A DNA stretch of 64,000 nucleotides, taken from Streptomyces sp. NBC_00414. GTDB lineage: Bacteria > Actinomycetota > Actinomycetes > Streptomycetales > Streptomycetaceae. Of this stretch, positions 32,321 to 41,828 are shown one piece after another. The notes under the pieces are model-generated. The model had not been told where the DNA came from. It saw nothing but the letters and a program-made list of their open reading frames with translations, and ran no database searches. The stretch is taken from positions 4,712,001 to 4,776,000 of the forward strand of contig NZ_CP107935.1 in the NCBI RefSeq assembly GCF_036038375.1. Direction: 5' to 3'. The translations under genes were made by a program, and so were the position numbers. Each line of letters opens with the position of its first letter. Position 1 is the stretch's first letter.

Positions 32321-33885
32321 GCGCGCCCCCGCAGCTCTCGTCGAAGGATCTTCCCGGAGGCTGCCCTCGGCACCCCCTCGATGAACTCGACATGCCTGAT
32401 CTTCTTGTACGGGGCCACGCGCGCGGCGACGTATTCCATGACCTCTTCCCCGGTGAGACCCGGCGCGGCCGGCTGGCGCACCACGTACGCGTGCGGCCGC
32501 TCGTTGTTGTCGGTGTCGTAGACCCCGATGACGGCGGCGTCGGCGATGCCGGGGTGCGTCAGCAGGAGTGCTTCGAGTTCGGCGGGGGCCACCTGGAAGC
32601 CCTTGTACTTGATGAGTTCCTTGACCCGGTCGACGACGTACAGCCAGCCGTTCGCGTCGACGTGCCCGACGTCGCCGGTGTAGAGCCAGCCGTCGTCGTC
32701 GATCATCTCGGCGGTCTCGACGGGCCGGCCGAGGTAGCCCTTCATGACCTGTGGTCCGCGGATGACGATCTCGCCGCGTTCGCCGACGCCGAGGTCCTTG
32801 CCGGGGTCGTCGAGGGAGACGATGCGCATCTCCGTGCCGGCGATGAGTTTCCCGACGCTTCCCGGGGGCGGGTCCGCCTCGTCCAGGGGGACGACGTGGG
32901 TGCCCGGAGAGAGTTCCGTCATGCCGTACGCCTGGCCCACCGGCGGCAGTCCGAGGCGGCGCGAACAGGCTTCGGCGAGTTCGGCGTCCAGGGGTGCCGC
33001 CGCGCTGATGACGTACTTCAGGGACGACAGGTCGTAGCCCTCGACGGCGGGGTGCTTGGCGAGGGCGAGCACGATCGGCGGGGCCACGTACAGGCCGGTG
33101 ATGCGGTGTTTCTCGATGGCCGCGAGGAACGTGTCGAGGTCGAAGCGCGGCAGCACGACGACGGTGGCGCCCTGCCGGAGGGGTGCGTTCATGAGGGCCG
33201 TCAGGCCGTAGATGTGGAAGAACGGCAGGACGGCGAGGATGCGGTCGCCGGGCCCCATCGGCATGGTGGGCGTCAGCTGGGCGAGGTTGGTGGCGATGTT
33301 GCGGTGGGTGAGCATCACGCCCTTGGGGACGCCGGTCGTCCCGGAGGAGTACGGGAGGGCCGCCACGTCCGCCACCGGGTCGATGTCGGTCTGCGGCTCG
33401 GGGGCCGTGGAGCCCAGCATGTCGAGCAGCGAGCGGTGTCCGGGTGCCTGGTCGCAGACGAGGATCTCCCGTATGCCGCCGGCGAGTTCGGCCGCCGCGC
33501 GGGCCGTGTCGAGGAGGGGGGAGACGGTGACGATCCACTGGGCGGCGCAGTCCCGCAGCTGTTTCGCGAACTCCTCGGGCGTGGCGAGGGGGTGCACGGT
33601 GGTGACCGACGCCCCCGCGCGCGTGGCGGCGTAGAACGCGGTGGGGAAGGCGACGGTGTTGGGGCTGTGCAGCGCCAGTACGTCGCCCTTGCGGACACCG
33701 AGTTCGGCGAGCCCGGCGGCGACCCGCCGGTGGAACGTGTCGAGTTGGGCGTAGGTGAGGGTCGTGCCGTTCACGCCGTCGATCAGCGCGGGGGTGTCGC
33801 CCCGGGAGGCGGCGCTGCCCAGCACCGCGTCGTGGATGGGTTCTTCGACCGCGGGGACGTCTTCGTACTCGCTGCGGAACACCAT
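32317..33885 (-). CDS. 4-coumarate-CoA ligase-like acyl-CoA synthetase
   Basis: A 522-residue ANL ligase. The phosphate motif is ALPYSSGTTGVPKGVMLTHR (about 176-195). A5 is VGQAYGMTELSPG; A7/A8 are GWLYTGDVGHVD and YVVDRVKELIKYKGFQVAPA; A10 is PRAASGKILRREL with the catalytic Lys. The layout is typical of actinobacterial 4CL-like enzymes, which activate aryl, terpenoid or fatty acids. It probably feeds the dehydrogenase and carboxylase of the same operon. It starts 62 bases after the dehydrogenase stop. Confidence 0.9.
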   Translation of the reverse strand: MVFRSEYEDVPAVEEPIHDAVLGSAASRGDTPALIDGVNGTTLTYAQLDTFHRRVAAGLAELGVRKGDVLALHSPNTVAFPTAFYAATRAGASVTTVHPLATPEEFAKQLRDCAAQWIVTVSPLLDTARAAAELAGGIREILVCDQAPGHRSLLDMLGSTAPEPQTDIDPVADVAALPYSSGTTGVPKGVMLTHRNIATNLAQLTPTMPMGPGDRILAVLPFFHIYGLTALMNAPLRQGATVVVLPRFDLDTFLAAIEKHRITGLYVAPPIVLALAKHPAVEGYDLSSLKYVISAAAPLDAELAEACSRRLGLPPVGQAYGMTELSPGTHVVPLDEADPPPGSVGKLIAGTEMRIVSLDDPGKDLGVGERGEIVIRGPQVMKGYLGRPVETAEMIDDDGWLYTGDVGHVDANGWLYVVDRVKELIKYKGFQVAPAELEALLLTHPGIADAAVIGVYDTDNNERPHAYVVRQPAAPGLTGEEVMEYVAARVAPYKKIRHVEFIEGVPRAASGKILRRELRGRA

Positions 33886-33947
33886 GTCGGGCCCTTTCCA
33901 GGAGCCGGAAGTTGCACGGAAGCCGGAGGCTGTACGGGAGATGGTGC

Positions 33948-35114
33948 CTAGTAGGACTTGGGCAGGCCCAGGGTCTGGTGCGAGATGTAGTTGAGGATCA
34001 TCTCCCGGCTGACGGGTGCGATGCGGGCCACCCGGGACGCGGTGATGAGCGACGCGAGGCCGAACTCGCCGGTCAGGCCGTTGCCGCCGAGCGTGTGCAC
34101 GGACTGGTCGACGGCCTTCACACAGGCTTCGGCCGCCGCGTACTTGGCCATGTTGGCGGCCTCTCCGGCGCCGGCGTCGTCCCCGGCGTCGTACAGGTGG
34201 GCCGCCTTCTGCATCATCAGGCGGGCGAGTTCCAGCTCGATGTGCGCCTGCGCGAGGGGGTGCGCGATGGCCTGGTGGGCGCCGATGGGCTCGCGCCAGA
34301 CGGTGCGCTCGCGGGCGTAGACGAGGGCCTTGGACAGGGCGTAGCGGCCCATGCCGATGGCGAAGGCGGCGGTCATGATGCGTTCGGGGTTGAGGCCCGC
34401 GAAGAGCTGGAGCAGGCCGGCGTCCTCGTCGCCGACGAGCGCGTCGGCGGGGAGCCGTACGTCGTCCAGGGCCAGTTCGAACTGCTTCTCGGCGCCGTGC
34501 AGTTCCATGTCGATCTGCCGTCGCCCGAAGCCGGGCGCGTCGCGCGGGACGATGAACAGGCAGGGCTTGAGCTTGCCCGTGCGGGCGTCCGCCGTACGGC
34601 CCACGATGAGGGTCGCGTCGGCGATGTCGACGCCGGAGATGAAGACCTTGCGGCCGGAGAGGATCCAGTCCGTGCCGTCTTCCGCGCGGCGGGCCGTGGT
34701 GGTGATGCGGTGGCTGTTGGAGCCGGCGTCGGGTTCGGTGATGCCGAAGGCCATGGTGCGGGTGCCGTCCGCCAGGGCGGGGAGCCACTCCTGTTTCTGT
34801 TCCTCCGTGCCGAAGCGGGCGATCACCGTGCCGCAGATCGCCGGTGAGACCACCATCATGAGGAGGGGGCAGCCCGCGGCCCCGAGTTCCTCCAGGACTA
34901 TGGAGAGTTCGGCTATTCCGCCGCCTCCGCCGCCGTATTCCTCGGGGAGGTTCACGCCCAGGTAGCCGAGCTTGGCGGCTTCCGCCCACAGCTCGGTGGG
35001 GTGGGCCTTCTCCGCGATGACCTTGGCCAGGTAGGGGTGGCCGTAGCGGTTGCCCAGGGCCGACACCGCTGTGCGGAGGGCCTTGTGCTCTGCTGTTTCC
35101 AGGACGGGTGTCAT
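33948..35114 (-). CDS. Acyl-CoA dehydrogenase of the catabolic operon
   Basis: A 388-residue full-length acyl-CoA dehydrogenase. The FAD loop is AFGITEPDAGSNSHRITTTA (about 121-140), followed by ILSGRKVFISGVDIADATL. The C-terminal helices include VHTLGGNGLTGEFGLASLI and end ILNYISHQTLGLPKSY. The expected reaction is desaturation of a branched or terpenoid acyl-CoA ahead of the biotin carboxylase, as in citronellyl- or isovaleryl-CoA breakdown. It is separated from the carboxylase gene by a short tandem repeat array. Confidence 0.9.
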   Translation of the reverse strand: MTPVLETAEHKALRTAVSALGNRYGHPYLAKVIAEKAHPTELWAEAAKLGYLGVNLPEEYGGGGGGIAELSIVLEELGAAGCPLLMMVVSPAICGTVIARFGTEEQKQEWLPALADGTRTMAFGITEPDAGSNSHRITTTARRAEDGTDWILSGRKVFISGVDIADATLIVGRTADARTGKLKPCLFIVPRDAPGFGRRQIDMELHGAEKQFELALDDVRLPADALVGDEDAGLLQLFAGLNPERIMTAAFAIGMGRYALSKALVYARERTVWREPIGAHQAIAHPLAQAHIELELARLMMQKAAHLYDAGDDAGAGEAANMAKYAAAEACVKAVDQSVHTLGGNGLTGEFGLASLITASRVARIAPVSREMILNYISHQTLGLPKSY

Positions 35115-35175
35115 GGGGCTCCTCAGGGGGAGGGGGCTGGTGTTGTGTGGAGGGTGCGGGTTCGTTGTGGCTGGT

Positions 35176-35302
35176 CGCGCAGTTCCCCGCGCTCCTGAAG
35201 GCGAAAAGATTGCGCCGTTCCCCGCGCCCCTGAAGGCGAAAGGACTGCACCGTTCCCCGCGCCCCTGGAAGCGAGAAGGCTGCGCCGTGCTCCGCGCCCT
35301 TA
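35176..35302. repeat. Tandem GC-rich core array inside the operon
   Basis: About four copies of the same 34-35 bp unit as at 30776 (CGCCGTTCCCCGCGCCCCTG...) fill the gap between the carboxylase stop and the dehydrogenase start. Inside an operon it may act as an mRNA-processing or stabilising element. The last copy touches the carboxylase stop codon. Confidence 0.8.
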
Positions 35303-37177
35303 GGTGGGGTCGACCACCGCCAGCAAGGTGCCCATTTCCACCTGTCGGCCCGGGCTCACGTGGAGCGCCGTCACCGTGCCGGTGGCCGGGGCTGTGATCT
35401 TGTGTTCCATCTTCATCGCCTCCAGCCAGATCAGGGGGGCTCCGGCCTGGACGGGGGCTCCCTCGGTAAGGCCCTCCGCGACGCGGACGACCGTGCCGGG
35501 CATGGGGGCCAGGAGTGAGCCGGGGGCGTGGGCGGTCTCGGGGGCGGGGAAGCGGGGCAGGGCCGTGAGCGCGGTGTCGTTCACGTAGACGCGGTCGCCG
35601 TGCCGGGCGACCGCGAACTTCCGCCGTACGCCCGCTATTTCGAGTACGACGAGGTCTGGTCCTGTCTCCACCACGTGGACCCCTTCGGCGGCCGGGCCCT
35701 GCCGGGTGTGCCGGTAGCGGACCTCGTGTTCCTCGCCCGCCACGAGGTAGCGCCTGCTCTGCGGCTGCGAGGGCAGGTTGCGCCAGCCGCCGAAGCGGGA
35801 GCGGCCGTGGGCGTCGGCGAGCGCGGCGGCCAGCGGGGCGTACGGGTCCGGGGCCGGCGCGGTGAGATCCGCCAAGTGGCGTTCGTAGAAGGCCGTGTTC
35901 ATACGGGCCGCCGTGAACTCCGCGTGGTGCAGGGAGCGTACGAGGAGGTCCCGGTTGGTGACCGGGCCGTGGACCGTGGCCCTCTCCAGGGCGCCGGCGA
36001 GTCTGCGGATCGCCTCGGCGCGGGTGGGCGCGTGGGCGACGGCCTTGGCGAGCATGGCGTCGTAGTGGACGCCGATCGTGTCGCCGTCGCCGTAGCCGGT
36101 GTCCAGGCGGACGCCGGGCACGGACAGGCGGTGCAGGGTGCCGGTCTGCGGGGCCCAGTCCTGGGAGGGGTCCTCGGCGTAGAGGCGGGCCTCGACCGCG
36201 TGGCCGGACGGGGTCGGCGGCTCGCCGTCCAGGGTGCCGCCCTCGGCGACGCGCAGTTGCAGGGCGACCAGGTCGAGCCCGAACACCGCCTCGGTGACGG
36301 GGTGTTCCACCTGGAGGCGGGTGTTCATCTCCAGGAAGTGGACGCGGCCCTCGGAGACTTCGTCCCCCGAGACCAGGAACTCCACCGTGCCCGCGCCCGT
36401 GTAGGCGATCGTCCGGGCCGCCGCCGTCGCCGCCGCGTGCAGTCGTCGCTCCACGTCGGGGCCGAGGCCCGGTGCGGGGGCCTCCTCGATGACCTTCTGG
36501 TGGCGGCGCTGGAGGGAGCAGTCTCGGGTGCCGAGGGCCCAGACGGTGCCGTGGCCGTCGGCGACGATCTGCACCTCGACGTGCCGGGCGTGCTCGACGT
36601 ACGGCTCGACGAAGACCGAGCCGTCCCCGAAGGCGCTCGCCGCTTCGACCGAGGCGGCACTCAACTCGCTTTTCAGTGCGGCCAGTTCGCGCACGACACG
36701 CATTCCGCGTCCACCGCCGCCCGCCGACGCCTTCACCAGGACCGGCAGGTCCTTCTCCGTCACGGCGTCCGGGTCCAGGGGTGCGAGCAGCGGCACCCCG
36801 GCTGCCGCCATCAGCTCCTTGGCGCGGGTCTTGGAGGCCATCGCCTCGATCGCCTCGGGGGGCGGGCCGATCCAGACGAGGCCCGCGTCGAGGACGGCCC
36901 GCGCGAAGTCGGCGTTCTCGGAGAGGAAGCCGTATCCGGGGTGGACGGCGTCGGCGCCCGCCGCGACGGCCGCCTTCACGATCAGCTCGCCGCGCAGATA
37001 CGTCTCGGCGGGCGACGCGCCCGGCAGGCGTACGGCGGAGTCGGCCACGCGCGCGTGGAGGGCGTTCTCGTCGGCGTCCGAATACACGGCGACGGTACGG
37101 ATGCCCAGCTCGTGGCAGGTGCGGAAGACCCGGCAGGCGATCTCACCGCGGTTGGCGACCAGCACACTCGAAATCAT
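35300..37177 (-). CDS. Biotin-dependent acyl-CoA carboxylase, alpha subunit
   Basis: A 625-residue alpha subunit. The biotin carboxylase domain (1 to about 450) has MISSVLVANRGEIACRVFRT, the ATP loop KASAGGGGRGMRVVRE and EMNTRLQVEHPVTEAVFGLD. A linker follows, then a biotin carboxyl carrier domain with IWLEAMKMEHKITAP (biotinyl-Lys about 590). With the beta subunit encoded next to it, it would carboxylate an unsaturated acyl-CoA (3-methylcrotonyl- or geranoyl-CoA type). The ATG at 37177 starts the family homology. Confidence 0.9.
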   Translation of the reverse strand: MISSVLVANRGEIACRVFRTCHELGIRTVAVYSDADENALHARVADSAVRLPGASPAETYLRGELIVKAAVAAGADAVHPGYGFLSENADFARAVLDAGLVWIGPPPEAIEAMASKTRAKELMAAAGVPLLAPLDPDAVTEKDLPVLVKASAGGGGRGMRVVRELAALKSELSAASVEAASAFGDGSVFVEPYVEHARHVEVQIVADGHGTVWALGTRDCSLQRRHQKVIEEAPAPGLGPDVERRLHAAATAAARTIAYTGAGTVEFLVSGDEVSEGRVHFLEMNTRLQVEHPVTEAVFGLDLVALQLRVAEGGTLDGEPPTPSGHAVEARLYAEDPSQDWAPQTGTLHRLSVPGVRLDTGYGDGDTIGVHYDAMLAKAVAHAPTRAEAIRRLAGALERATVHGPVTNRDLLVRSLHHAEFTAARMNTAFYERHLADLTAPAPDPYAPLAAALADAHGRSRFGGWRNLPSQPQSRRYLVAGEEHEVRYRHTRQGPAAEGVHVVETGPDLVVLEIAGVRRKFAVARHGDRVYVNDTALTALPRFPAPETAHAPGSLLAPMPGTVVRVAEGLTEGAPVQAGAPLIWLEAMKMEHKITAPATGTVTALHVSPGRQVEMGTLLAVVDPT

Positions 37178-37187
37178 GGGACCTCTC

Positions 37188-37257
37188 ACATCAGTCGCAC
37201 CCGTCGTGCCCGTCATGCCCGTCGCGCCCGTCATGCCCGTCACATCAGTCACGTCTC
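37188..37257. repeat. Short repeats between the carboxylase genes
   Basis: CCCGTCATGCCCGTCGCGCC and its near copies repeat with periods of 9-18 bases, and ACATCAGTCAC/ACATCAGTCGC occurs twice. This is the only sizeable spacing between coupled genes in the first half of the operon. No function is evident. Confidence 0.5.
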
Positions 37258-38856
37258 TCACATCCGGAAGACGCCGAAGCCGCCGCGCGCACCTTCGTAG
37301 GGCGCCGTGTGGATCGCGGACAGGCACAGGCCGAGGACGGTCCGGGTGTCGCGCGGGTCGATGACGCCGTCGTCGTACAGCCGACCGGACAGGAACATCG
37401 GCAGGGACTCGGACTCGATCTGCTGCTCCACCATGGCGCGCAGGGCCGCGTCGGCGTCGTCGTCGTACGGCTGGCCCTTCGCGGCGGCGGACTGCCGGGC
37501 CACGATCGACAGGACTCCGGCGAGCTGCTGGGGTCCCATGACGGCGGACTTGGCGCTGGGCCAGGCGAAGAGGAAGCGCGGGTCGTACGCGCGCCCGCAC
37601 ATCCCGTAGTGCCCGGCCCCGTACGAGGCGCCCATGAGCACGGACAGGTGCGGTACGCGGCTGTTGCTCACCGCGTTGATCATCATCGCGCCGTGTTTGA
37701 TGATGCCGCCCTGCTCGTACTCCTTGCCGACCATGTAGCCGGTGGTGTTGTGCAGGAAGAGCAGCGGGATGTCACGCTGGTTGGCCAGCTGGATGAACTG
37801 GGCGGCCTTCTGCGACTCCTCGCTGAACAGCACGCCCTGGGCGTTGGCGAGGATGCCGACGGGATAGCCGTGCAGGCTCGCCCAGCCGGTCGTCAGGCTC
37901 GTCCCGTAGAGCGGCTTGAACTCGTCGAAGTCGGAGCCGTCGACGATGCGGGCGATGACCTCGCGCGGGTCGAAGGGGTGCTTGAGGTCGCCGGGGACGA
38001 TGCCCAGCAGTTCCTCCGGGTCGTACTTGGGCGGCTCGGCCGGCGCCGGATCGCCGTACGCCTTGCGGTGGTTGAGGCGGGCGACCACGCGCCGCGCCTG
38101 CCGCAGGGCGTCCCGCTCGTCGACGGCGAAGTAGTCCGCGAGACCCGACACGCGCGCGTGCATCTCGGCACCGCCCAGGGACTCGTCGTCGCTCTCCTCG
38201 CCGGTGGCCATCTTCACCAGCGGCGGCCCGCCGAGGAAGACCTTCGCCCGCTCCTTGACCATGATCACGTGGTCGGACATGCCGGGGATGTACGCGCCGC
38301 CGGCCGTGGAGTTACCGAAGACGACCGCGACGGTGGGGATCCCGGCGGCCGACAGCCGGGTGATGTCCCGGAAGATGGCGCCCCCGGGGATGAAGATCTC
38401 CTTCTGGGAGGGCAGATCGGCGCCGCCCGACTCGACGAGGCTGATGCACGGCAGCCGGTTGGCGTACGCGATGTCGTTGGCCCGCAGGGCCTTCTTCAGG
38501 CTCCAGGGGTTGCTGGCGCCGCCACGCACGGTCGGGTCGTTGGCCGTGATCAGGCACTCGACGCCCTCGACGACACCGATGCCCGTGACGAGCGAGGCAC
38601 CGACGGCGTAGTCGCTCCCCCAGGCGGCGAGCGGCGACAGTTCGAGAAACGGCGTGTCGGGGTCGAGGAGCAGCTCGATGCGTTCGCGGGCGAGCAGTTT
38701 GCCGCGTTTGCGGTGCCGGGCCACGTACTTCTCGCCGCCGCCCGCGAGGGCCTTGGCGTGCTCGGTGTCGAGGTCGGCGAGCTTGCCGAGCATCGTCTCG
38801 CGGTGGTCCGCGTAGTCGGCGGAGGAGGTGTCGAGCGCGGACGCCAGGACCGTCAC
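37258..38856 (-). CDS. Biotin-dependent acyl-CoA carboxylase, carboxyltransferase beta subunit
   Basis: A 532-residue carboxyltransferase of the methylcrotonyl/geranoyl-CoA carboxylase type. Conserved segments are NDPTVRGGASNPWSLKKALR, VESGGADLPSQKEIFIPGG and STAGGAYIPGMSDHVIMVK (oxyanion), then LFLHNTTGYMVGKEYEQGGI and GASYGAGHYGMCGRAYDPRF. Full family length. The GTG at 38856 has GGAGGT 6 bases upstream and overlaps the previous stop by 4 bases. It partners the alpha subunit downstream. Confidence 0.9.
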   Translation of the reverse strand: MTVLASALDTSSADYADHRETMLGKLADLDTEHAKALAGGGEKYVARHRKRGKLLARERIELLLDPDTPFLELSPLAAWGSDYAVGASLVTGIGVVEGVECLITANDPTVRGGASNPWSLKKALRANDIAYANRLPCISLVESGGADLPSQKEIFIPGGAIFRDITRLSAAGIPTVAVVFGNSTAGGAYIPGMSDHVIMVKERAKVFLGGPPLVKMATGEESDDESLGGAEMHARVSGLADYFAVDERDALRQARRVVARLNHRKAYGDPAPAEPPKYDPEELLGIVPGDLKHPFDPREVIARIVDGSDFDEFKPLYGTSLTTGWASLHGYPVGILANAQGVLFSEESQKAAQFIQLANQRDIPLLFLHNTTGYMVGKEYEQGGIIKHGAMMINAVSNSRVPHLSVLMGASYGAGHYGMCGRAYDPRFLFAWPSAKSAVMGPQQLAGVLSIVARQSAAAKGQPYDDDADAALRAMVEQQIESESLPMFLSGRLYDDGVIDPRDTRTVLGLCLSAIHTAPYEGARGGFGVFRM

Positions 38857-40664
38857 AGCAGTACCTCCGGTATGTCGAGGTGGCGGGAGCGCAGCCATTC
38901 GCCGAGCGCCTTGGCCTGTGGGTCGAAGCGGTGCTGCGCGGCGACGCCCTCGCCGAGGATCCCCTCGACGACGAAGTTCAGGGCGCGCAGATCGGGCAGG
39001 ACATGGCGTACGACGGTCAAGTCGGCTGCCTCCGGGAGGAGTTCGCGGAACCGGTCGGTGGTGAGGGTATGCGCGAGCCAGCGCCACGCGTCGTCCGTGC
39101 GCACCCAGACGCCGACGTTCGCGTTGCCGCCCTTGTCCCCGCTGCGGGCCCCGGCGACGAGGCCGAGGGGCGCCCGGCGCACGGCGGAACCGGCGGGAAG
39201 GGGCTCGGGGAGGGGCGGTTCCTCGGAGGGCGCGAGAGGCTGGAGTACGAGGGTGTCCCGGGCCGGTGCCACAGGGATCCGGCGCCCGTCGTGGAGGACC
39301 GCCACATGGTCCACGTCCACATGGGGGACGTACACATCCTCGAAGACCCCATAAGGGGCGCCCTTTCCCGGTGGTGCCAACACATGGAATCCGGGGTAGC
39401 TGCCGAGGGCCAGTTCGATGGCCGCTCCGCTGAGGGTGCGGCCCACGGCGTCCTGGTCGGGGTCGCGCACGACGAGCCGGAGCAGGGCGCTCGCGGTCTC
39501 CTCGGTGGGCGCGTCGGCACGGTCGGTGCGGGCCAGCTCCCAACGGATCTCAGTGGGACGGGACTTGGCCGCCATGAGCGCGGCCTCCAGCTGGGCCCGC
39601 ACGAACGCGGCCTTCGCCTCGATGTCGAGCCCGGTCAGCACGAAGACGACCTCGTTGCGGAAACCGCCGAGCCGGTTGAGCCCGACCTTGAGCGTGGGCG
39701 GCGGCGCCTCGCCCCGCACACTCCCGCCCCGCACACCCCCGATCCGTACCCGGTCGGGGCCCTCCTGGGTGAGGCGGACGGAGTCGAGGCGGGCGGTGAC
39801 GTCGGGTCCCGCGTACCGGGCGCCGGACGTCTCGTACAGGAGCTGGGCGGTGACCGTGCCGATGTCCACGACGCCGCCGGTGCCGTCGTGCTTGGTGATG
39901 ACGCTCGTGCCGTCCTCGTGGAGTTCGGCGACCGGGAAGCCCGGGTGGTGCAGCCGGGCCGGGTCGTGCTCGGCGAAGAAGGCGTAGTTGCCGCCGGTGG
40001 CCTGGGTGCCGCACTCCAGTACGTGCCCGGCGACGACGGCTCCCGCGAGCCGGTCGTAGGCGTCCGGCGCCCAGCCGAAGTGGGCGACCGCCGGCCCGGT
40101 GACCAGCGCGGCGTCGGTGACCCGGCCGGTGACGACGATGTCCGCGCCCTCGCGCAGGCAGGCGGCGATGCCCGCACCGCCGAGGTAGGCGTGCGCCGCG
40201 AGGTTGCCGGGGCCGGGGCAGCGGGCGGTGAGGTCGTCGCCCTCGACGTGGGCGACCCGCGCCGCAATGCCGAGTCGCTCCGCCAACTCCCGTACGGCGT
40301 CCGCGAGTCCGGCCGGATTGAGGCCGCCCGCGTTGGCCACGATCCGCACGCCCCGCTCGTGGGCGAGACCGAGGCACTCCTCCAGCTGCCGCAGGAAGGT
40401 GCGCGCGTAGCCGCCGGCCGGGTTCTTGAGACGGTCGCGCCCGAGGATGAGCATGGTCAGTTCGGCGAGATAGTCGCCGGTCAGGACGTCCAGCGGGCCG
40501 CCGGTGAGCATCTCGCGCATGGCGTCGAAACGGTCGCCGTAGAAGCCGGAGGCGTTGCCTATACGGAGGGGGCGAGTGCTCGGGCCGGACGGCGGGCCGG
40601 GCGTGGCGGTGGCGGTGGCAGTGGCGGTGGGCCCGGATATCGGGTCGGTCGGGCCGACGCTCAT
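38853..40664 (-). CDS. AtuA/DUF1446-family protein (acyclic terpene utilisation)
   Basis: A 603-residue DUF1446 protein. The core is LRIGNASGFYGDRFDAMREM, GRDRLKNPAGGYARTFLRQL, IVANAGGLNPAGLADAVREL, and a C-terminal AtuA-like ferredoxin-fold part with VAGARSGDKGGNANVGVWVR. The family is named for Pseudomonas AtuA, required for citronellol/geraniol degradation; its reaction remains undefined. The first 30 residues are a low-complexity Ala-Thr run (GGTGGC repeats in the DNA). It is coupled by ATGA and GTGA overlaps on both sides. Confidence 0.85.
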   Translation of the reverse strand: MSVGPTDPISGPTATATATATPGPPSGPSTRPLRIGNASGFYGDRFDAMREMLTGGPLDVLTGDYLAELTMLILGRDRLKNPAGGYARTFLRQLEECLGLAHERGVRIVANAGGLNPAGLADAVRELAERLGIAARVAHVEGDDLTARCPGPGNLAAHAYLGGAGIAACLREGADIVVTGRVTDAALVTGPAVAHFGWAPDAYDRLAGAVVAGHVLECGTQATGGNYAFFAEHDPARLHHPGFPVAELHEDGTSVITKHDGTGGVVDIGTVTAQLLYETSGARYAGPDVTARLDSVRLTQEGPDRVRIGGVRGGSVRGEAPPPTLKVGLNRLGGFRNEVVFVLTGLDIEAKAAFVRAQLEAALMAAKSRPTEIRWELARTDRADAPTEETASALLRLVVRDPDQDAVGRTLSGAAIELALGSYPGFHVLAPPGKGAPYGVFEDVYVPHVDVDHVAVLHDGRRIPVAPARDTLVLQPLAPSEEPPLPEPLPAGSAVRRAPLGLVAGARSGDKGGNANVGVWVRTDDAWRWLAHTLTTDRFRELLPEAADLTVVRHVLPDLRALNFVVEGILGEGVAAQHRFDPQAKALGEWLRSRHLDIPEVLL

Positions 40665-41455
40665 CCCGCGGCCCCCTTCGGTGCGCGGCCCGTGCCGGGC
40701 GGGCCCGCGAAGGCCTGCGCGATGTCCAGCCAGCGGTCGGCGTCCAGGCCCTCCGCCCGTACCGCGAGGTCGACGCGGTTGGCCCGCTGGGTGACGAGGA
40801 GGCAGAAGTCGAGGGCGGGGCCGGTGACGCGCTGGGCGGCGCCCTCGGGGCCGTACGTCCACAACTCGCCCGACGGAGCCGTGAGTTCGACGCGGAACTC
40901 CTCCTCGGGCGGGGTGAGCCCCCGTACCCCGAAGGCGAAGTCCCGGGCCCGCACACCGATGCGCACCACATGCCGGAGACGGTCGGTGGGTGGCCTCGTC
41001 ACATGCAAGGTGTCCGCGATGTCCTGACCGTGGGCCCAGGTCTCCATGAGCCGGCCCGTCGCCATGGAGGCGACCGACATGGGCGGCCCGTACCAGGGGA
41101 AGCGTGTCCCGGCGGGTGCCGCGCGCAGGGCCTTCTCCAGCGCCTGCCGACCGGCGCGCCACTCGGCGAGGAGCCGGTCCGGGGGCAGCGCGGCCCCCTG
41201 CTCCGCGGCCTCGTCCACGAAGCCGTCGGGCGAGGCCAGCGCCTTCTCGACCTCCTGCGCGAAGGCGTCGGCGTCGGTCACGGCGAGGAGGGCGGACCGG
41301 TCGGTCCAGGCGAGGTGCGCGATCTGGTGGGCGACGGTCCACCTCGGGGCCGGGGTGGCGAGCGCCCAGCGCTCTGTCTCCAACTCCCCCACGAGTGCGT
41401 CGAGTTGGTCACTCTCCCGGCACAGGTCGTCGATCACGGGCGACGGGTCGGACAC
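40661..41455 (-). CDS. TIGR03084-family DinB-like metal-binding protein
   Basis: A 264-residue member of the actinobacterial TIGR03084 / maleylpyruvate isomerase-like family. The DinB-type helices are TVAHQIAHLAWTDRSALLAV (His about 43 and 47) and METWAHGQDIADTL (His about 142), giving the metal site, and a C-terminal SCP2-like domain ends ALDFCLLVTQRANRVDLAVR. It usually sits with DUF1446 genes, as here. It may use mycothiol or act as an isomerase. It is the first gene of the operon, with a GTG start. Confidence 0.85.
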   Translation of the reverse strand: MSDPSPVIDDLCRESDQLDALVGELETERWALATPAPRWTVAHQIAHLAWTDRSALLAVTDADAFAQEVEKALASPDGFVDEAAEQGAALPPDRLLAEWRAGRQALEKALRAAPAGTRFPWYGPPMSVASMATGRLMETWAHGQDIADTLHVTRPPTDRLRHVVRIGVRARDFAFGVRGLTPPEEEFRVELTAPSGELWTYGPEGAAQRVTGPALDFCLLVTQRANRVDLAVRAEGLDADRWLDIAQAFAGPPGTGRAPKGAAG

Positions 41456-41828
41456 GATGGCGCTCCCCTCGGGGCACGACGGTGTGCGGTGCGCGCCGCG
41501 CGGCGTGCGACGCGTTCAGGAGCATGGCAGCGGCCCGAGAAACAATCAAGCGTGCTTGCATTGATTGATACACGCTCGGCGCGCACAGGACGCCGCGCCG
41601 GCCGTCCGCGCGACGACGTCGTCCATCGCCATGCGGCCGGCGGCGGAAGAACACCTTCTTCGACCACCTGACGAAACTGTCGCAGCAGGCACGGACCCAC
41701 CGCATGGACCCGAATCGGGGCCCGGTGCCGGTCGCCCCCGAGACCTGAGGATCAGCGGATCCGGGCGGGCCGTCCGACGGGCGGCCCGTCGGACGGCGCA
41801 CCCGGATTCACGGTCCGGGGGGCCGGGG
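41456..41828. other. Promoter region of the catabolic operon
   Basis: About 370 bases without a gene. The 90 bases next to the operon hold the palindrome at 41547-41558 and an AT-rich stretch ATTGATTGATA, so this is the probable promoter. The rest, towards the hydrolase stop, is GC-rich with a GTCCGACGGGCGGCCCGTCG-type hairpin near 41772-41795 that could end the operon or the hydrolase transcript. Confidence 0.5.
41547..41558. promoter_or_regulatory. Candidate TetR operator of the operon
   Basis: CAAGC-GT-GCTTG is a perfect 5-bp inverted repeat flanked by CAAT and ATTG. It lies 92 bases upstream of the first operon gene, in its only AT-rich segment. The TetR gene closing the operon is the likely binder. 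Confidence 0.5.
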
